From assembly GCF_000758885.1 (NCBI RefSeq), contig NZ_JRNB01000083.1, forward strand, positions 1 through 50,600: a DNA stretch of 50,600 nt, given 5' to 3'. Position 1 is the stretch's first letter; each line of letters opens with the position of its first letter. Below the pieces are notes generated by a model. The model was given only the letters and a program-made list of their open reading frames with translations, was not told where the DNA came from and ran no database searches. Of the stretch, positions 7,725-16,690 are shown piece after piece. The translations under genes and the position numbers were made by a program. Source of the stretch: Peptostreptococcus sp. MV1 (lineage in GTDB: Bacteria; Bacillota; Clostridia; Peptostreptococcales; Peptostreptococcaceae).

Positions 7725-9350
7725 ATGAATTTTAATAATATAAAATATGAAAGGATCGACTATGATTCAGTCAAAAAAGTATACGAGGAAGCAAATTCAA
7801 AGATAAGGTCAAGTACGGACTTCGAGGAAATCAAGTCCATAATATCAAGCTTGAACAAGACTAGGGTCCACCTTCAAACTATGAAGGAAGTAGCTGCCAT
7901 AAAGTATTCTATAAATACAAAGGATGACTATTATGTGGAGGAAAATAAGTACTGGGATGAATATGGACCACTCTACCAGGACCTGGACTATAACTTTTAC
8001 CAGACTCTTTTGCTTATAGATTTCAAGGACGAAATAATAGAGGAGTACGGTCAACAATTTTATAGCTTGATGGTCTGCCAGGTTAAGAGCTTTTCAAAGG
8101 ATATAATAGGTCTCTTGCAGGAGGAAAACAGGTTGATGTCCGATTATACGGCCCTTTTAGCATCAGCCAAGATAGATTTTGATGGTAGGGTATGCAACCT
8201 ATCAGATATGAACTACTATATGGAGTCTCTGGATGATTCAGTGAGAGAGGATGCAATAAGGGCACATACTGGTTTTTTTGAAGAAAATGAAGAACACTTC
8301 GATAATATATTTGATGGACTAGTTAAAATAAGGCACCAGATGGCCCTTAAAATGGGTTATGACTCCTTTGTTGATATAGGATATTATAGGATGCGGAGAA
8401 CTGACTATGATAGGCATATGGTGGCTGATTTGAGGGAAAGGGTATTGGATACTTATGGACCAAAGGCCCAGGCCCTCTACCATGACCAAGCCAAGAGAAT
8501 AGGCAGGGATAAGATTGACTATTTATGTGAAAAGGTTGAATTTCCTGACGGTAATGCACAACCCAAGGCAGATGCCAGTCAAATATTTGAGTCCGGCAGA
8601 CGTATGTATTCTAGCCTGTCAAAAGAAACCAAGGAATTTTTTGATTTCTTGACTTCAAATGACCTTTTTGATGTAGAGGCAAGGGAAAATAAGGCCATGG
8701 GAGGATATTGTACAGTCCTGCCTGAATACAAGATGCCTTTTATATTTGCCAATTTTAATGGTACTGTGGACGATATAGATGTCTTGACACATGAAGCAGG
8801 TCATGCCTTCCAGATGTATATGTCTAGACATATAGAAATGCCAGAATTGATATTCCCTACATTGGATTCCTGTGAGATACATTCAATGAGTATGGAATTT
8901 TTCACCTATCCCTGGATGGACCTTTTCTTTGGTGATGATGTTGAAAAGTACAAGACCTACCATTATGCATCTGCAGTGAAATTTTTACCGTATGGGTGTC
9001 TGGTAGACCATTTCCAGCATGAAATATATAAAAATCCAGATATGAGCCCAGCCCAGAGGAAGTCCACTTGGAGGAAGCTAGAAAAGAAATACCTTCCTTA
9101 TAGGGATTATAGGGATTTGGATATTCTCAATAGGGGAGGTTACTGGTTTAGACAGGGGCATATCTTCAAGGACCCATTTTATTATATAGATTATGTATTA
9201 GCTCAACTTTGTGCCTTGAATTTTTATAAAAAAATGCAAGAAGATTATAAGCTGGCTTGGGAGGATTATATAAAGATATGTAAGTTAGGTGGCAAGTATT
9301 CATTTTTAAATTTAGTAAAAGTTGCAAATATCGATAATCCTTTTAATTAA
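7725..9350 (+). CDS. M3 family oligoendopeptidase
   Basis: A 541-residue zinc metallopeptidase of family M3 (oligoendopeptidase F type) that degrades short peptides in the cytoplasm. The zinc motif is H356-E357-A-G-H360 within LTHEAGHAFQMY, followed by a downstream Glu in LDSCEIHSMSMEF. There is no signal peptide. I start at ATG 7725, which has GGAG at 7714-7717; the reading frame runs back to a TTG at 7695 with no ribosome binding site. The gene stands alone, divergent from the PfoR-like gene. The exact peptidase (PepF or a shorter paralog) is not settled. Confidence 0.92.
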   Translation: MNFNNIKYERIDYDSVKKVYEEANSKIRSSTDFEEIKSIISSLNKTRVHLQTMKEVAAIKYSINTKDDYYVEENKYWDEYGPLYQDLDYNFYQTLLLIDFKDEIIEEYGQQFYSLMVCQVKSFSKDIIGLLQEENRLMSDYTALLASAKIDFDGRVCNLSDMNYYMESLDDSVREDAIRAHTGFFEENEEHFDNIFDGLVKIRHQMALKMGYDSFVDIGYYRMRRTDYDRHMVADLRERVLDTYGPKAQALYHDQAKRIGRDKIDYLCEKVEFPDGNAQPKADASQIFESGRRMYSSLSKETKEFFDFLTSNDLFDVEARENKAMGGYCTVLPEYKMPFIFANFNGTVDDIDVLTHEAGHAFQMYMSRHIEMPELIFPTLDSCEIHSMSMEFFTYPWMDLFFGDDVEKYKTYHYASAVKFLPYGCLVDHFQHEIYKNPDMSPAQRKSTWRKLEKKYLPYRDYRDLDILNRGGYWFRQGHIFKDPFYYIDYVLAQLCALNFYKKMQEDYKLAWEDYIKICKLGGKYSFLNLVKVANIDNPFN

Positions 9351-9380
9351 ATTAGGTAAAATAGGACAATGATGTTTGAC

Positions 9381-9409
9381 TTGACAAAAAATTAAAAAGA
9401 TTATAAAAT
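9381..9409 (+). promoter_or_regulatory. promoter of rny
   Basis: TTGACA at 9381-9386, a 17-base spacer and TAAAAT at 9404-9409. It implies a 5' leader of about 110 bases before the RNase Y gene. Near the leader start TGTGGGAGTATATCCCTACA can fold into a short hairpin, and CGAATA is repeated two bases apart. Confidence 0.6.
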
Positions 9410-9522
9410 GGAGTGTGGGAGTATATCCCTACAAAAATTTATGATTTGAAAGCTGGAATTTTTGTTAATATGCGAATAAACGAATATTGAATGAAAATGA
9501 ACTTTGAAAACAGAATAAGACA

Positions 9523-9540
9523 AAGGAGGTGGACGCAATT
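9523..9540 (+). promoter_or_regulatory. ribosome binding site and probable ATT start of rny
   Basis: AAAGGAGG ends at 9529. The first codon at normal spacing in the rny frame is ATT (9538-9540), followed by ATA. No ATG occurs between the upstream in-frame stop (TGA at 9505) and the membrane helix. ATT starts are known for infC. Confidence 0.5.
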
Positions 9541-11076
9541 ATACCTTATATAATAATAACTGCTATAGTGGCAGTATTACTAGGGCTATTAATTGGTTAT
9601 GTTATCAGAAAAAATATCTCTGAAGCCAAAATCGGCCAGGCAGAAAATCTTGCCAAGGAGATTGTTGAAAAGGCGAACAGGGATTCTGAAACTGTGAAGA
9701 AAGAAAAACTTCTAGAAGCTAAAGAAGAAATTCATAGATTACGTACTGAAGGCGAAAAAGAGAACAAAGAAAGAAGAAACGAAGTACAGAAATATGAAAA
9801 GAGAGTTTTACAGAAAGAGGAGACTCTAGATAGGAAGATTCAGTCTTTAGAGCAGAAGGAAGTGAACCTACAGAGGAAAAATGAGGCAGTTGCGAGAAAA
9901 GAAAGTGAAGTAGAGGAAATAAAGGTCCAGCAACAGCAGAAATTGGAGAGTATATCAGGCTTTACGACAGAGGAAGCCAAGGAAATCATACTTTCTAATG
10001 CAGAGAGAGATGTCAGAAGAGAGATGTCTCTGATGATAAAGGAAAAGGAGGCCCAGGCCAAGGAAGAAGCTGAGAAGAAGGCTAGAGAAATCATTGGCTA
10101 TGCTATCCAGAAATGTTCTGCAGACCATGTTGCTGAAACTACTGTATCAGTAGTTAACCTACCTAATGATGAAATGAAGGGTAGGATAATTGGTAGAGAA
10201 GGTAGAAATATCAGGGCTTTGGAAACATTGACTGGTATAGACTTGATAATAGACGATACTCCAGAAGCAGTAATCCTATCAGGCTTTGATCCAATTAGGA
10301 GAGAGGTGGCCAGGATTGCTCTTGAGAACTTGATCAGTGATGGTAGAATACATCCAGCTAGAATTGAAGAGATGGTTGAAAAGGCTAAGAAAGAAGTCCA
10401 AAACATCGTCAAGGAGGCTGGTGAGCAGGCCATGTTTGATACAGGCGTGCACGGTCTTCATCCAGAGCTTGTCAAGCTACTAGGTAGACTTAAGTACAGG
10501 ACTAGTTATGGTCAGAACGTATTGAAGCATTCTGTTGAGGTTTCTATACTCGCAGGTATCATGGCAGAGGAAATTGGTGCAGATGTCAAGCTAGCTAAGA
10601 GGGCTGGTTTGGTGCATGATATCGGTAAGGCTGTTGACCACGAGATAGAAGGTACACATATAGAAATAGGTATGGACCTATTGAAGAAGTACAAGGAATC
10701 AAAGGATGTAATACACGCAATGAGTACCCACCATGGTGATTATGAGCCACAGACAGTTGAGGCTGTCTTGGTTACAGCTGCAGACGCTGTTTCTGCTGCT
10801 AGACCAGGTGCGAGAAGAGAGACTCTTGAAGCTTATATCAAGAGACTTGAGAAGCTAGAAGAAATAACTAATTCATACGAGGGTGTAGAAAAATCATTTG
10901 CTATCCAGGCAGGTAGAGAGGTCAGGATAATGGTTAAGCCAGATTCAGTAAGTGACGAAGAAATGCACTTATTGGCTAGAGAAATGACTAAGAGGATAGA
11001 AGAAGAACTAGAATATCCAGGTCAGATCAAGGTAAGTATAATTAGGGAAACAAGGGCTACTGATTACGCAAAATAA
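9529..11076 (+). CDS. rny: ribonuclease Y
   Basis: RNase Y is the membrane-tethered endonuclease that starts mRNA decay in many Firmicutes. In order: one membrane helix (about residues 3-26), a long charged coiled coil (30-190), a KH domain ([15 protein letters not shown] near 220) and an HD domain with H363-D364 in [13 protein letters not shown]. Length is typical (about 515). The start is odd: the only canonical in-frame start before the helix is the GTG at 9529, which lies inside the Shine-Dalgarno AAAGGAGG. An ATT at 9538, eight bases after GGAGG, is the better placed start and would shorten the protein by three residues. A perfect terminator follows. Confidence 0.95.
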   Translation: MDAIIPYIIITAIVAVLLGLLIGYVIRKNISEAKIGQAENLAKEIVEKANRDSETVKKEKLLEAKEEIHRLRTEGEKENKERRNEVQKYEKRVLQKEETLDRKIQSLEQKEVNLQRKNEAVARKESEVEEIKVQQQQKLESISGFTTEEAKEIILSNAERDVRREMSLMIKEKEAQAKEEAEKKAREIIGYAIQKCSADHVAETTVSVVNLPNDEMKGRIIGREGRNIRALETLTGIDLIIDDTPEAVILSGFDPIRREVARIALENLISDGRIHPARIEEMVEKAKKEVQNIVKEAGEQAMFDTGVHGLHPELVKLLGRLKYRTSYGQNVLKHSVEVSILAGIMAEEIGADVKLAKRAGLVHDIGKAVDHEIEGTHIEIGMDLLKKYKESKDVIHAMSTHHGDYEPQTVEAVLVTAADAVSAARPGARRETLEAYIKRLEKLEEITNSYEGVEKSFAIQAGREVRIMVKPDSVSDEEMHLLAREMTKRIEEELEYPGQIKVSIIRETRATDYAK

Positions 11077-11090
11077 GCAATTGTGAGATT

Positions 11091-11118
11091 AAAAAAGGAA
11101 CCAAGAGGTTCCTTTTTT
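11091..11118. terminator. Rho-independent terminator after rny
   Basis: AAAAAAGGAACC (11091-11102) and GGTTCCTTTTTT (11107-11118) form a perfect 12-bp stem with a four-base loop. Symmetrical A and T tracts let it work on both strands. Confidence 0.9.
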
Positions 11119-11138
11119 GTGTATAAAGTTAAATTATA

Positions 11139-11147
11139 TGGTATAAT
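11139..11147 (+). promoter_or_regulatory. extended -10 promoter of the UvrD-like gene
   Basis: TGGTATAAT, an extended -10 element with no good -35 box, lies 50 bases before the TTG start. The same nine bases occur at 23241 and 34329. Confidence 0.5.
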
Positions 11148-11196
11148 AATGAAACAAGTATATTTGTTTCTTACTATTAAATGGGAGGTATTGGTT

Positions 11197-12978
11197 TTGA
11201 AAAAGTTCACAAATATAGTTTCAAATCTTGACGCTCTAAAACTAAAAAAGGTTGAGGAATTTATTTACAATAATGTAGATGACAAGGTGTTTATACTTCC
11301 AAAGGTAGTGCCTTTTAAGGGGGTAAATACAGACATGCTATACATAAAAGATAATAAAATTCTGTTTATAAAATTTATGGATACTACAGAAGACTTATTT
11401 TCTTTCTTGGATGAAGAGATTCTTGAGATAATGAAGGAAGAATTTGAGTTGATGTGTGAAAACATGTCTAGATATTTCCCACAAATTGCCTATAACTACG
11501 TTTTTGTAATGCCATATATAGATTATATAGAGGACACATATGGTATGGATGATTTTGTTAAAGAAAATATTATATGTGGATCAAGAGTAAAAGAGTTGAT
11601 AACTGAAGATGATATAAATTTTGACCAATATCTAAAAGAAGCAAATGATGAAATTAGCCTTTCAATGTACCTATTGAGGATTTGCACGGAATATTTTGCT
11701 TTTACTACAGGTGTAAATACAAGCAACAAGTTAAAGAAAATCAGCTTTCATGATAAGTATCTAGACTATAGGTTTGCCCTGATGGATGACGAACAGATAG
11801 TAAATATAGCTTCGGCCAACTACGGTAATCATGCTATCCTAGGTGGATCTGGAACAGGTAAAAGTGCTGTTATGATGGGTAGGGTCATAAAGTTATCCAA
11901 GATATACCCCCACCACAATTTTTTGATACTAACCTTTACAAAACAACAGGTCAATAAGTATATTGAGCTCTTGGACATATTAAAGGTTGATACAGAAAAT
12001 ATAATGGTATACACATTTAGTTCATTTATATTCAAGCTTGCCAAGATAAACAATCTGGTAATAGACTATAATTTAGTTAAGAGTCACTATGACAAGGCCT
12101 TTGCTAATATCATGAAGCAGGTGGATAATTCTGTCAAGAATAAGAAGATGTTTAAGGGTATATTTATTGATGAAGCAGAGAATATGAATGAAGACGATAT
12201 CAAGCTGATATACCAATTCTTGTACTCAAGCAAGAGGGTATTTAATGTGAATGTCTGCAAGTCATATAATATAAATAATAGTCTCAATATATACAAGTGT
12301 AAGATTAAGGAAGACATAGAGTATGAAGATGAACTTTTCTTGGAAAAGAATTATAGACAGTCTGAAGAAGTAGTTGACTTTATCAATCGCTTCTGTGATA
12401 GGTCAAATGACTATATAAGGTCCCTGAGGGACAATATCTCCAGTACAATTTTTATGAAGACCAAGTCCATATACAAGGGTGGTATGAATGTAAACATACT
12501 AAAGGTTGATGACCTAGATGACCAGATACATTCTGTTATATGGGAGATCCAGCACCTTATAAAGGATTGTGGATTTAAGCCAGAGGACATAGCAGTTGTC
12601 TACCCATTTAATAAGAAAAAATTAAAGAATGGCAAGATGATATACTTCCAGTATATGCTGAGAAAGTCATTGGAAGATGCAGATATAGCCTATATGTATG
12701 CAGATGACACTGTTACCAATCTTACGCCAAAGACAGGTGTTACCATTTCCAACATATATTCGATAAAGTCCCTGTCATACAAGGCCATTATTATATGTGA
12801 ACTAGAGATGCTCTACAACCACAAGGTCAATGCAGAGGACCAGGACTACCAGGTAAATGACTTCGTGGGTGACCTCAACAAGGTATATACTGCCATGACA
12901 AGGGTAGAGAATTACCTGTCAATCATAGTATCATATGATAGGGATTCCAGTGATATATTCAAGCTTTTGATGGACTAA
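11197..12978 (+). CDS. UvrD/Rep-like superfamily 1 helicase
   Basis: A 593-residue protein with superfamily 1 helicase motifs. Walker A is LGGSGTGKSAVMM (near residue 225), Walker B is FIDEAENMNEDD (near 328), motif IV-like is LEKNYRQSEEVVDF, and the motif VI-like end is YTAMTRVENYLSI. The first 120 residues include NTDMLYIKDNKILFIKF, which recalls a degenerate nuclease-related (NERD) fold. I place the start at TTG 11197, eight bases after GGAGG; the open frame extends back to 11083 through the rny terminator, which is implausible. It is shorter than UvrD or PcrA and may be an accessory DNA repair protein. It stands alone. Confidence 0.78.
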   Translation: MKKFTNIVSNLDALKLKKVEEFIYNNVDDKVFILPKVVPFKGVNTDMLYIKDNKILFIKFMDTTEDLFSFLDEEILEIMKEEFELMCENMSRYFPQIAYNYVFVMPYIDYIEDTYGMDDFVKENIICGSRVKELITEDDINFDQYLKEANDEISLSMYLLRICTEYFAFTTGVNTSNKLKKISFHDKYLDYRFALMDDEQIVNIASANYGNHAILGGSGTGKSAVMMGRVIKLSKIYPHHNFLILTFTKQQVNKYIELLDILKVDTENIMVYTFSSFIFKLAKINNLVIDYNLVKSHYDKAFANIMKQVDNSVKNKKMFKGIFIDEAENMNEDDIKLIYQFLYSSKRVFNVNVCKSYNINNSLNIYKCKIKEDIEYEDELFLEKNYRQSEEVVDFINRFCDRSNDYIRSLRDNISSTIFMKTKSIYKGGMNVNILKVDDLDDQIHSVIWEIQHLIKDCGFKPEDIAVVYPFNKKKLKNGKMIYFQYMLRKSLEDADIAYMYADDTVTNLTPKTGVTISNIYSIKSLSYKAIIICELEMLYNHKVNAEDQDYQVNDFVGDLNKVYTAMTRVENYLSIIVSYDRDSSDIFKLLMD

Positions 12979-13045
12979 ATAGATCTAGCTGGAAATGTTA
13001 GTAAAATACAAGCGTTTTATAAGAGATAATAATGAGGATAAAATA

Positions 13046-13112
13046 GACAAATAAATTAAAAGAGGTTTAGCATACCGCCATATGTAGGTGGGAGCTAAAC
13101 CTCTTCTATCTT
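13046..13112. terminator. terminator between the helicase gene and uppP
   Basis: AAGAGGTTTAGC (13060-13071) pairs perfectly with GCTAAACCTCTT (13094-13105), enclosing a smaller CCGCC/GGTGG stem. On the minus strand it is followed by a T-rich tract, so it mainly serves uppP. Confidence 0.75.
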
Positions 13113-13148
13113 TACTGGTCCAAGTGGCCAGTTATTTTTTTACTTATT

Positions 13149-13961
13149 TTATCCCAATATTGCAAAGTATAAAAATACGATTATACCTAGGATAATTCTA
13201 TAAACACCAAAGGCCTTGAAGTCGTGCTTTTTGATATATGACATAAAGAACTTGATAACTATGACAGATACAATAAAGGCCACTAGTGAACCTACAAACA
13301 TTACAAACCATTCAAAGCCTGTAAATGCAAAGCCTGCCTTCAATAATTTTAACAGGCTGGCACCCAACATAGTTGGTATAGCTAGGAAGAATGAGAATTC
13401 TGCAGCTATAAACCTAGATGTACCGATTAGGGTAGCACCTATGATAGTTGAGCCTGACCTAGAAGTACCTGGTACTAGGGCTAGGCATTGGAATAAGCCT
13501 ATCAAAAGAGCCGTCTTGTATGATACCTGACTAAATTTTGTAATCTGAGGTCTCTTGTGCCTGTTTTCTATCCAGATCATAATTACACCGTATATAATCA
13601 AGGCTCCTGCTACCACAGAAGGTTTAAAAAAGATTTGATCTATCTGATCTTCGAATAGTACTCCTATGATACCAGATGGTAATACGGCAATCAAGACCTT
13701 TATCCAGAGGTCCCAAGTAGCCTTTTTTGCCTTTGGACTCTTCCTGCTTGAAAACGGATTTAGCTTATTAAAATATAGGATTAATACTGCTAATATGGAT
13801 CCAAACTGTATAACTACTAAAAAGGTATCTATAAATTTCTTTGAGCCTGCCAGGTGTAAGAACTGGTCGACCAAAATCATATGTCCCGTGCTACTGACTG
13901 GTAGCCACTCTGTTATTCCCTGGACAATACCGAGGAAAACCGCCTTAAAAATTTCTAACAA
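13149..13961 (-). CDS. uppP: undecaprenyl-diphosphate phosphatase
   Basis: UppP/BacA is a membrane enzyme that converts undecaprenyl diphosphate to the monophosphate carrier for cell wall synthesis and underlies bacitracin tolerance. The two family signatures are present: GIVQGITEWLPVSSTGHMIL near the N terminus and PGTSRSGSTI about two thirds along. About eight membrane segments are visible. I start at a TTG (13961) eight bases after GGAGG, giving 270 residues, the usual length; the longer frame to 14024 lacks a ribosome binding site. It lies alone, downstream of and parallel to the aminotransferase, from which a terminator separates it. Confidence 0.95.
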   Translation of the reverse strand: MLEIFKAVFLGIVQGITEWLPVSSTGHMILVDQFLHLAGSKKFIDTFLVVIQFGSILAVLILYFNKLNPFSSRKSPKAKKATWDLWIKVLIAVLPSGIIGVLFEDQIDQIFFKPSVVAGALIIYGVIMIWIENRHKRPQITKFSQVSYKTALLIGLFQCLALVPGTSRSGSTIIGATLIGTSRFIAAEFSFFLAIPTMLGASLLKLLKAGFAFTGFEWFVMFVGSLVAFIVSVIVIKFFMSYIKKHDFKAFGVYRIILGIIVFLYFAILG

Positions 13962-14049
13962 AAATACATCCTCCTTTTGTAAAATTCTACTACTAATAGT
14001 ACCACAAGAAAGGTTATAAATCAATGATTTGACTTATAAAGATTTTATT

Positions 14050-14087
14050 AAAAAGTCCCCCAGGAGACTTAAATCTGGCTGGGGGAA
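14050..14087 (-). terminator. terminator of the aminotransferase gene
   Basis: On the minus strand CCCCCAG and CTGGGGG (14079-14085 with 14057-14063) form a GC-rich stem, followed by ACTTTTTAATAAAA. The A-run on the other side suggests some bidirectional use. Confidence 0.8.
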
Positions 14088-14111
14088 AAAAATAATTGTA
14101 TCTATGTAGTT

Positions 14112-15311
14112 TTACTTATGGCCAGCAGCCTTGTAGGCTTCTAGACCAAGCTTCATGCATTCAGCAGCGGCCTTTAGGTCATCAGCATTAAGTATGTAGG
14201 CTAGTCTCACTTCATCTCTTCCTAGTCCAGGAGTAGCGTAGAAGTTTTCAGCTGGTGTAGCCATTGTAGTTGCACCATTGTGTCTGAATTCATTTAGCAT
14301 AAAGATTACGAAGTCTTCTGCATTTTCTACTGGAAGCTTGACCTGCATATAGAAGGCTCCTGTTGGCTTTTCACAAACAACACCAGGGATTTCCATGATT
14401 GCATCGTATAGGACATCTCTTCTGTGGCAGTATTCCTTATTTACTTCTTCAAGGTAAGACTTTGGTGTCTTGTATAATTCTGCTGCACCAACCATTTCTA
14501 GTGTAGGTACGCATAGTCTTCCCTGACAAAGTTTTAGAACTTGGGCTATGAAGTCCCTATTCTTACAAGCTAGAGAGCCTATTCTAGCTCCACAAGCAGA
14601 GTATCTCTTAGACACAGAGTCAACAATTATTACCCTGTCCTCAACATTTTCTAGGTTACCAAAGCTAGTATACTTCAATCCATCATATACAAATTCCCTG
14701 TATACTTCGTCAGCTATTATCCATAGGTCTTTTTCTATAGCTATTTCTGCTAGCATCTGCATCTCTTCAAGAGTATAAATAGCACCAGTTGGGTTACCAG
14801 GATTTGAAAGTAGGATAGCCCTAGTGTTTTCGTCAATGCTCTTAAGAACTTCTTCCTTAGCTGGTAGGTGGAAGCCATTTTCAGCTCTTGTAGTAATAGG
14901 ATTTATCTTAACGTCTACGCAAGTTGCAAAACCGTTGTAGTTAGTGTAGAAAGGTTCTGGTATAAGTATATTTTCACCAGGATTGCAAAGTGTTAGCATA
15001 GCAAATAGTAGGGCTTCTGAACCACCATTAGTTATTAAGATTTCACCATTTTCAAAGTGCATATCATAAGTCTTGTAGTAGTCTATCATAGCAGACACTA
15101 ACTCTTCAGAACCAACTGAATCTGCATAAGCTAGGACAGATTCATCAAATTCTCTGACAGCCTTCATAAAACCTTCTGGAGTCTTGATGTCTGGCTGTCC
15201 AATATTTAAGTGATAAACCTTGACACCGTCTTTTTTTGCTGCTGTTGCATATGGAACAAGCTTTCTTACTGGTGAAGCCTGCATTGAACCAACTCTGTTT
15301 GAATATTTCAT
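14112..15311 (-). CDS. pyridoxal phosphate-dependent class I/II aminotransferase
   Basis: A 399-residue fold-type I aminotransferase of the aspartate aminotransferase subgroup (COG0436), which moves amino groups between an amino acid and a 2-oxo acid in the cytoplasm. Seen residues are SNPGNPTG (170-177), D201 in IIADEVY, which contacts the pyridine nitrogen, the PLP lysine K235 in DSVSKRYSACGARIG, and the substrate arginine in DEVRLAYIL near the C terminus. The ATG has AGGAGG upstream, and an extended -10 lies 50-60 bases before it. Substrate (Asp, Ala or aromatic) cannot be told from sequence. It is monocistronic. Confidence 0.9.
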   Translation of the reverse strand: MKYSNRVGSMQASPVRKLVPYATAAKKDGVKVYHLNIGQPDIKTPEGFMKAVREFDESVLAYADSVGSEELVSAMIDYYKTYDMHFENGEILITNGGSEALLFAMLTLCNPGENILIPEPFYTNYNGFATCVDVKINPITTRAENGFHLPAKEEVLKSIDENTRAILLSNPGNPTGAIYTLEEMQMLAEIAIEKDLWIIADEVYREFVYDGLKYTSFGNLENVEDRVIIVDSVSKRYSACGARIGSLACKNRDFIAQVLKLCQGRLCVPTLEMVGAAELYKTPKSYLEEVNKEYCHRRDVLYDAIMEIPGVVCEKPTGAFYMQVKLPVENAEDFVIFMLNEFRHNGATTMATPAENFYATPGLGRDEVRLAYILNADDLKAAAECMKLGLEAYKAAGHK

Positions 15312-15362
15312 AATTTTCCTCCTGTATATCTAAAAGTTAATAACGTTTTCTTACACAAGAAT

Positions 15363-15371
15363 AATATAACA
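15363..15371 (-). promoter_or_regulatory. extended -10 promoter of the aminotransferase gene
   Basis: Read on the minus strand this is TGTTATATT, a TG-extended -10 about 52 bases before the ATG. The rest of the 276-base gap to the GalT-like gene is AT-rich with no further structure that I can see. Confidence 0.4.
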
Positions 15372-15587
15372 CAAAAGTAGAAGAAAATAAACAATTATTG
15401 AATATATTTATAATTTAACAAAGTGATACTGGCTTTTTTAGAGGTTTTGACTAAGGATTATGTTTGTAAAGGCCATAAAAACTATAATTTATTGATTTTG
15501 TTTTATCAGAGGTGGGTTTTTATTAAGCCTTATATGGTATATAATATAGCTAATAGATTATTGTGAAAGCTAATATGAGGTGAAGTT

Positions 15588-16544
15588 ATGAAAGAGATGA
15601 GAAGAGACCAGATAACAGGTGATTTGATTATATATTCTAGCTACAGAAATAAGAGACCACACGATACTGTCAAAATTAATAAAAAAGAGGAAGATGAAGG
15701 AAAAATAAACAGTGATAAGTGTCCGTTTTGCAGAGGAAACGAGCACTTAAATGATATACCTACCTATCTTATAGAAGAGGATGGAGAATGGATAGCCAAG
15801 TCTGTGAAAAATAAATTTCCTATAATTGATTTGGAAACAGAACATATTTTTGGAGAGCACGAGGTCGTAGTCGAGACATACAGGCATAATGGAAGCTATT
15901 ATAATATGTCTCTTCAGGAGTTCAGCAATGTTTTTGATATGTATATAGATCGTTATAAGGGCTTATCATCCAGGTCTGGGATTGAGTATATAAATATATT
16001 TAAGAACTCTTTGAGGGATGCCGGAGCTTCACTTATGCACCCACATTCACAGATAGTATCTTTTAACCTTATACCTGCTGAGATAATCAAGGAACTAAAA
16101 GTAGCACGATCCTATATGGAGCATCACCATGAGAATTTATATGATCATATAGTAGAAAGTGAGATTAGTCATGCCAAGAGATTGGTCTATAACGGAGAAA
16201 AATTTTTGGTGTTTATACCCCAAGCTACTAGATATAATGGTGAAATAAGAATAATATGTAAAGAAGAAAAGAAGATTGACCAGTGGAGTCAAGATGAAAT
16301 TGGTGAAATATCATATATATACAAGAAACTTTTTAAGAAGTGGGAAGAGTATAATGACGGTGAGATTGCATTTAATGTAATTATACACACATATCCTCTG
16401 AGTGGTGACTATGATGACGTATTTAGGACGCATTTTCATATTATACCTAGAAAGTTTAATTTTGGAGGATTTGAACTTAGTACCAACTTATTTGTGTGTG
16501 GCACAGATCCAGAAGAGTTGGCAGCAAGTTTAAGATTTTACTAG
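15588..16544 (+). CDS. GalT-like nucleotidyltransferase (HIT superfamily)
   Basis: A 318-residue protein resembling galactose-1-phosphate uridylyltransferase, which swaps UMP between UDP-glucose and a sugar 1-phosphate. The active site H151-P-H153-S-Q155 is intact, H153 being the expected nucleophile. C45-x2-C48, H100 and H151 fit the zinc site of GalT. THFHIIPRKF near the C terminus matches the second His motif. The start ATG follows GAGGTG, and TATAAT lies at 15540-15545. There is no galK or galE beside it, so the true sugar phosphate, or an ADP-sugar role, is open. Lone gene upstream of glnA. Confidence 0.8.
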   Translation: MKEMRRDQITGDLIIYSSYRNKRPHDTVKINKKEEDEGKINSDKCPFCRGNEHLNDIPTYLIEEDGEWIAKSVKNKFPIIDLETEHIFGEHEVVVETYRHNGSYYNMSLQEFSNVFDMYIDRYKGLSSRSGIEYINIFKNSLRDAGASLMHPHSQIVSFNLIPAEIIKELKVARSYMEHHHENLYDHIVESEISHAKRLVYNGEKFLVFIPQATRYNGEIRIICKEEKKIDQWSQDEIGEISYIYKKLFKKWEEYNDGEIAFNVIIHTYPLSGDYDDVFRTHFHIIPRKFNFGGFELSTNLFVCGTDPEELAASLRFY

Positions 16545-16593
16545 TAGGTATTATATTTTAAGTTAGTTTTTGAGATAAATTGACTCAATTTAC

Positions 16594-16622
16594 TTGAAAT
16601 TATTTACAAGTTGATATATAAT
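16594..16622 (+). promoter_or_regulatory. promoter of glnA
   Basis: TTGAAA at 16594-16599, a 17-base spacer and a perfect TATAAT at 16617-16622. The predicted leader is about 60 bases. No glutamine riboswitch or T-box is apparent. Confidence 0.75.
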
Positions 16623-16690
16623 GTAAAAAAACAAAATGCGAATATTAAATGGAGTTATTCAATAATAATTCATATATTTTAGGAGGAAAT

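Noticed and set aside
11083-11196. N-terminal extension of the helicase reading frame
   Set aside because: It runs through the rny terminator and the gene's own promoter and has no ribosome binding site; the TTG at 11197 is well placed.
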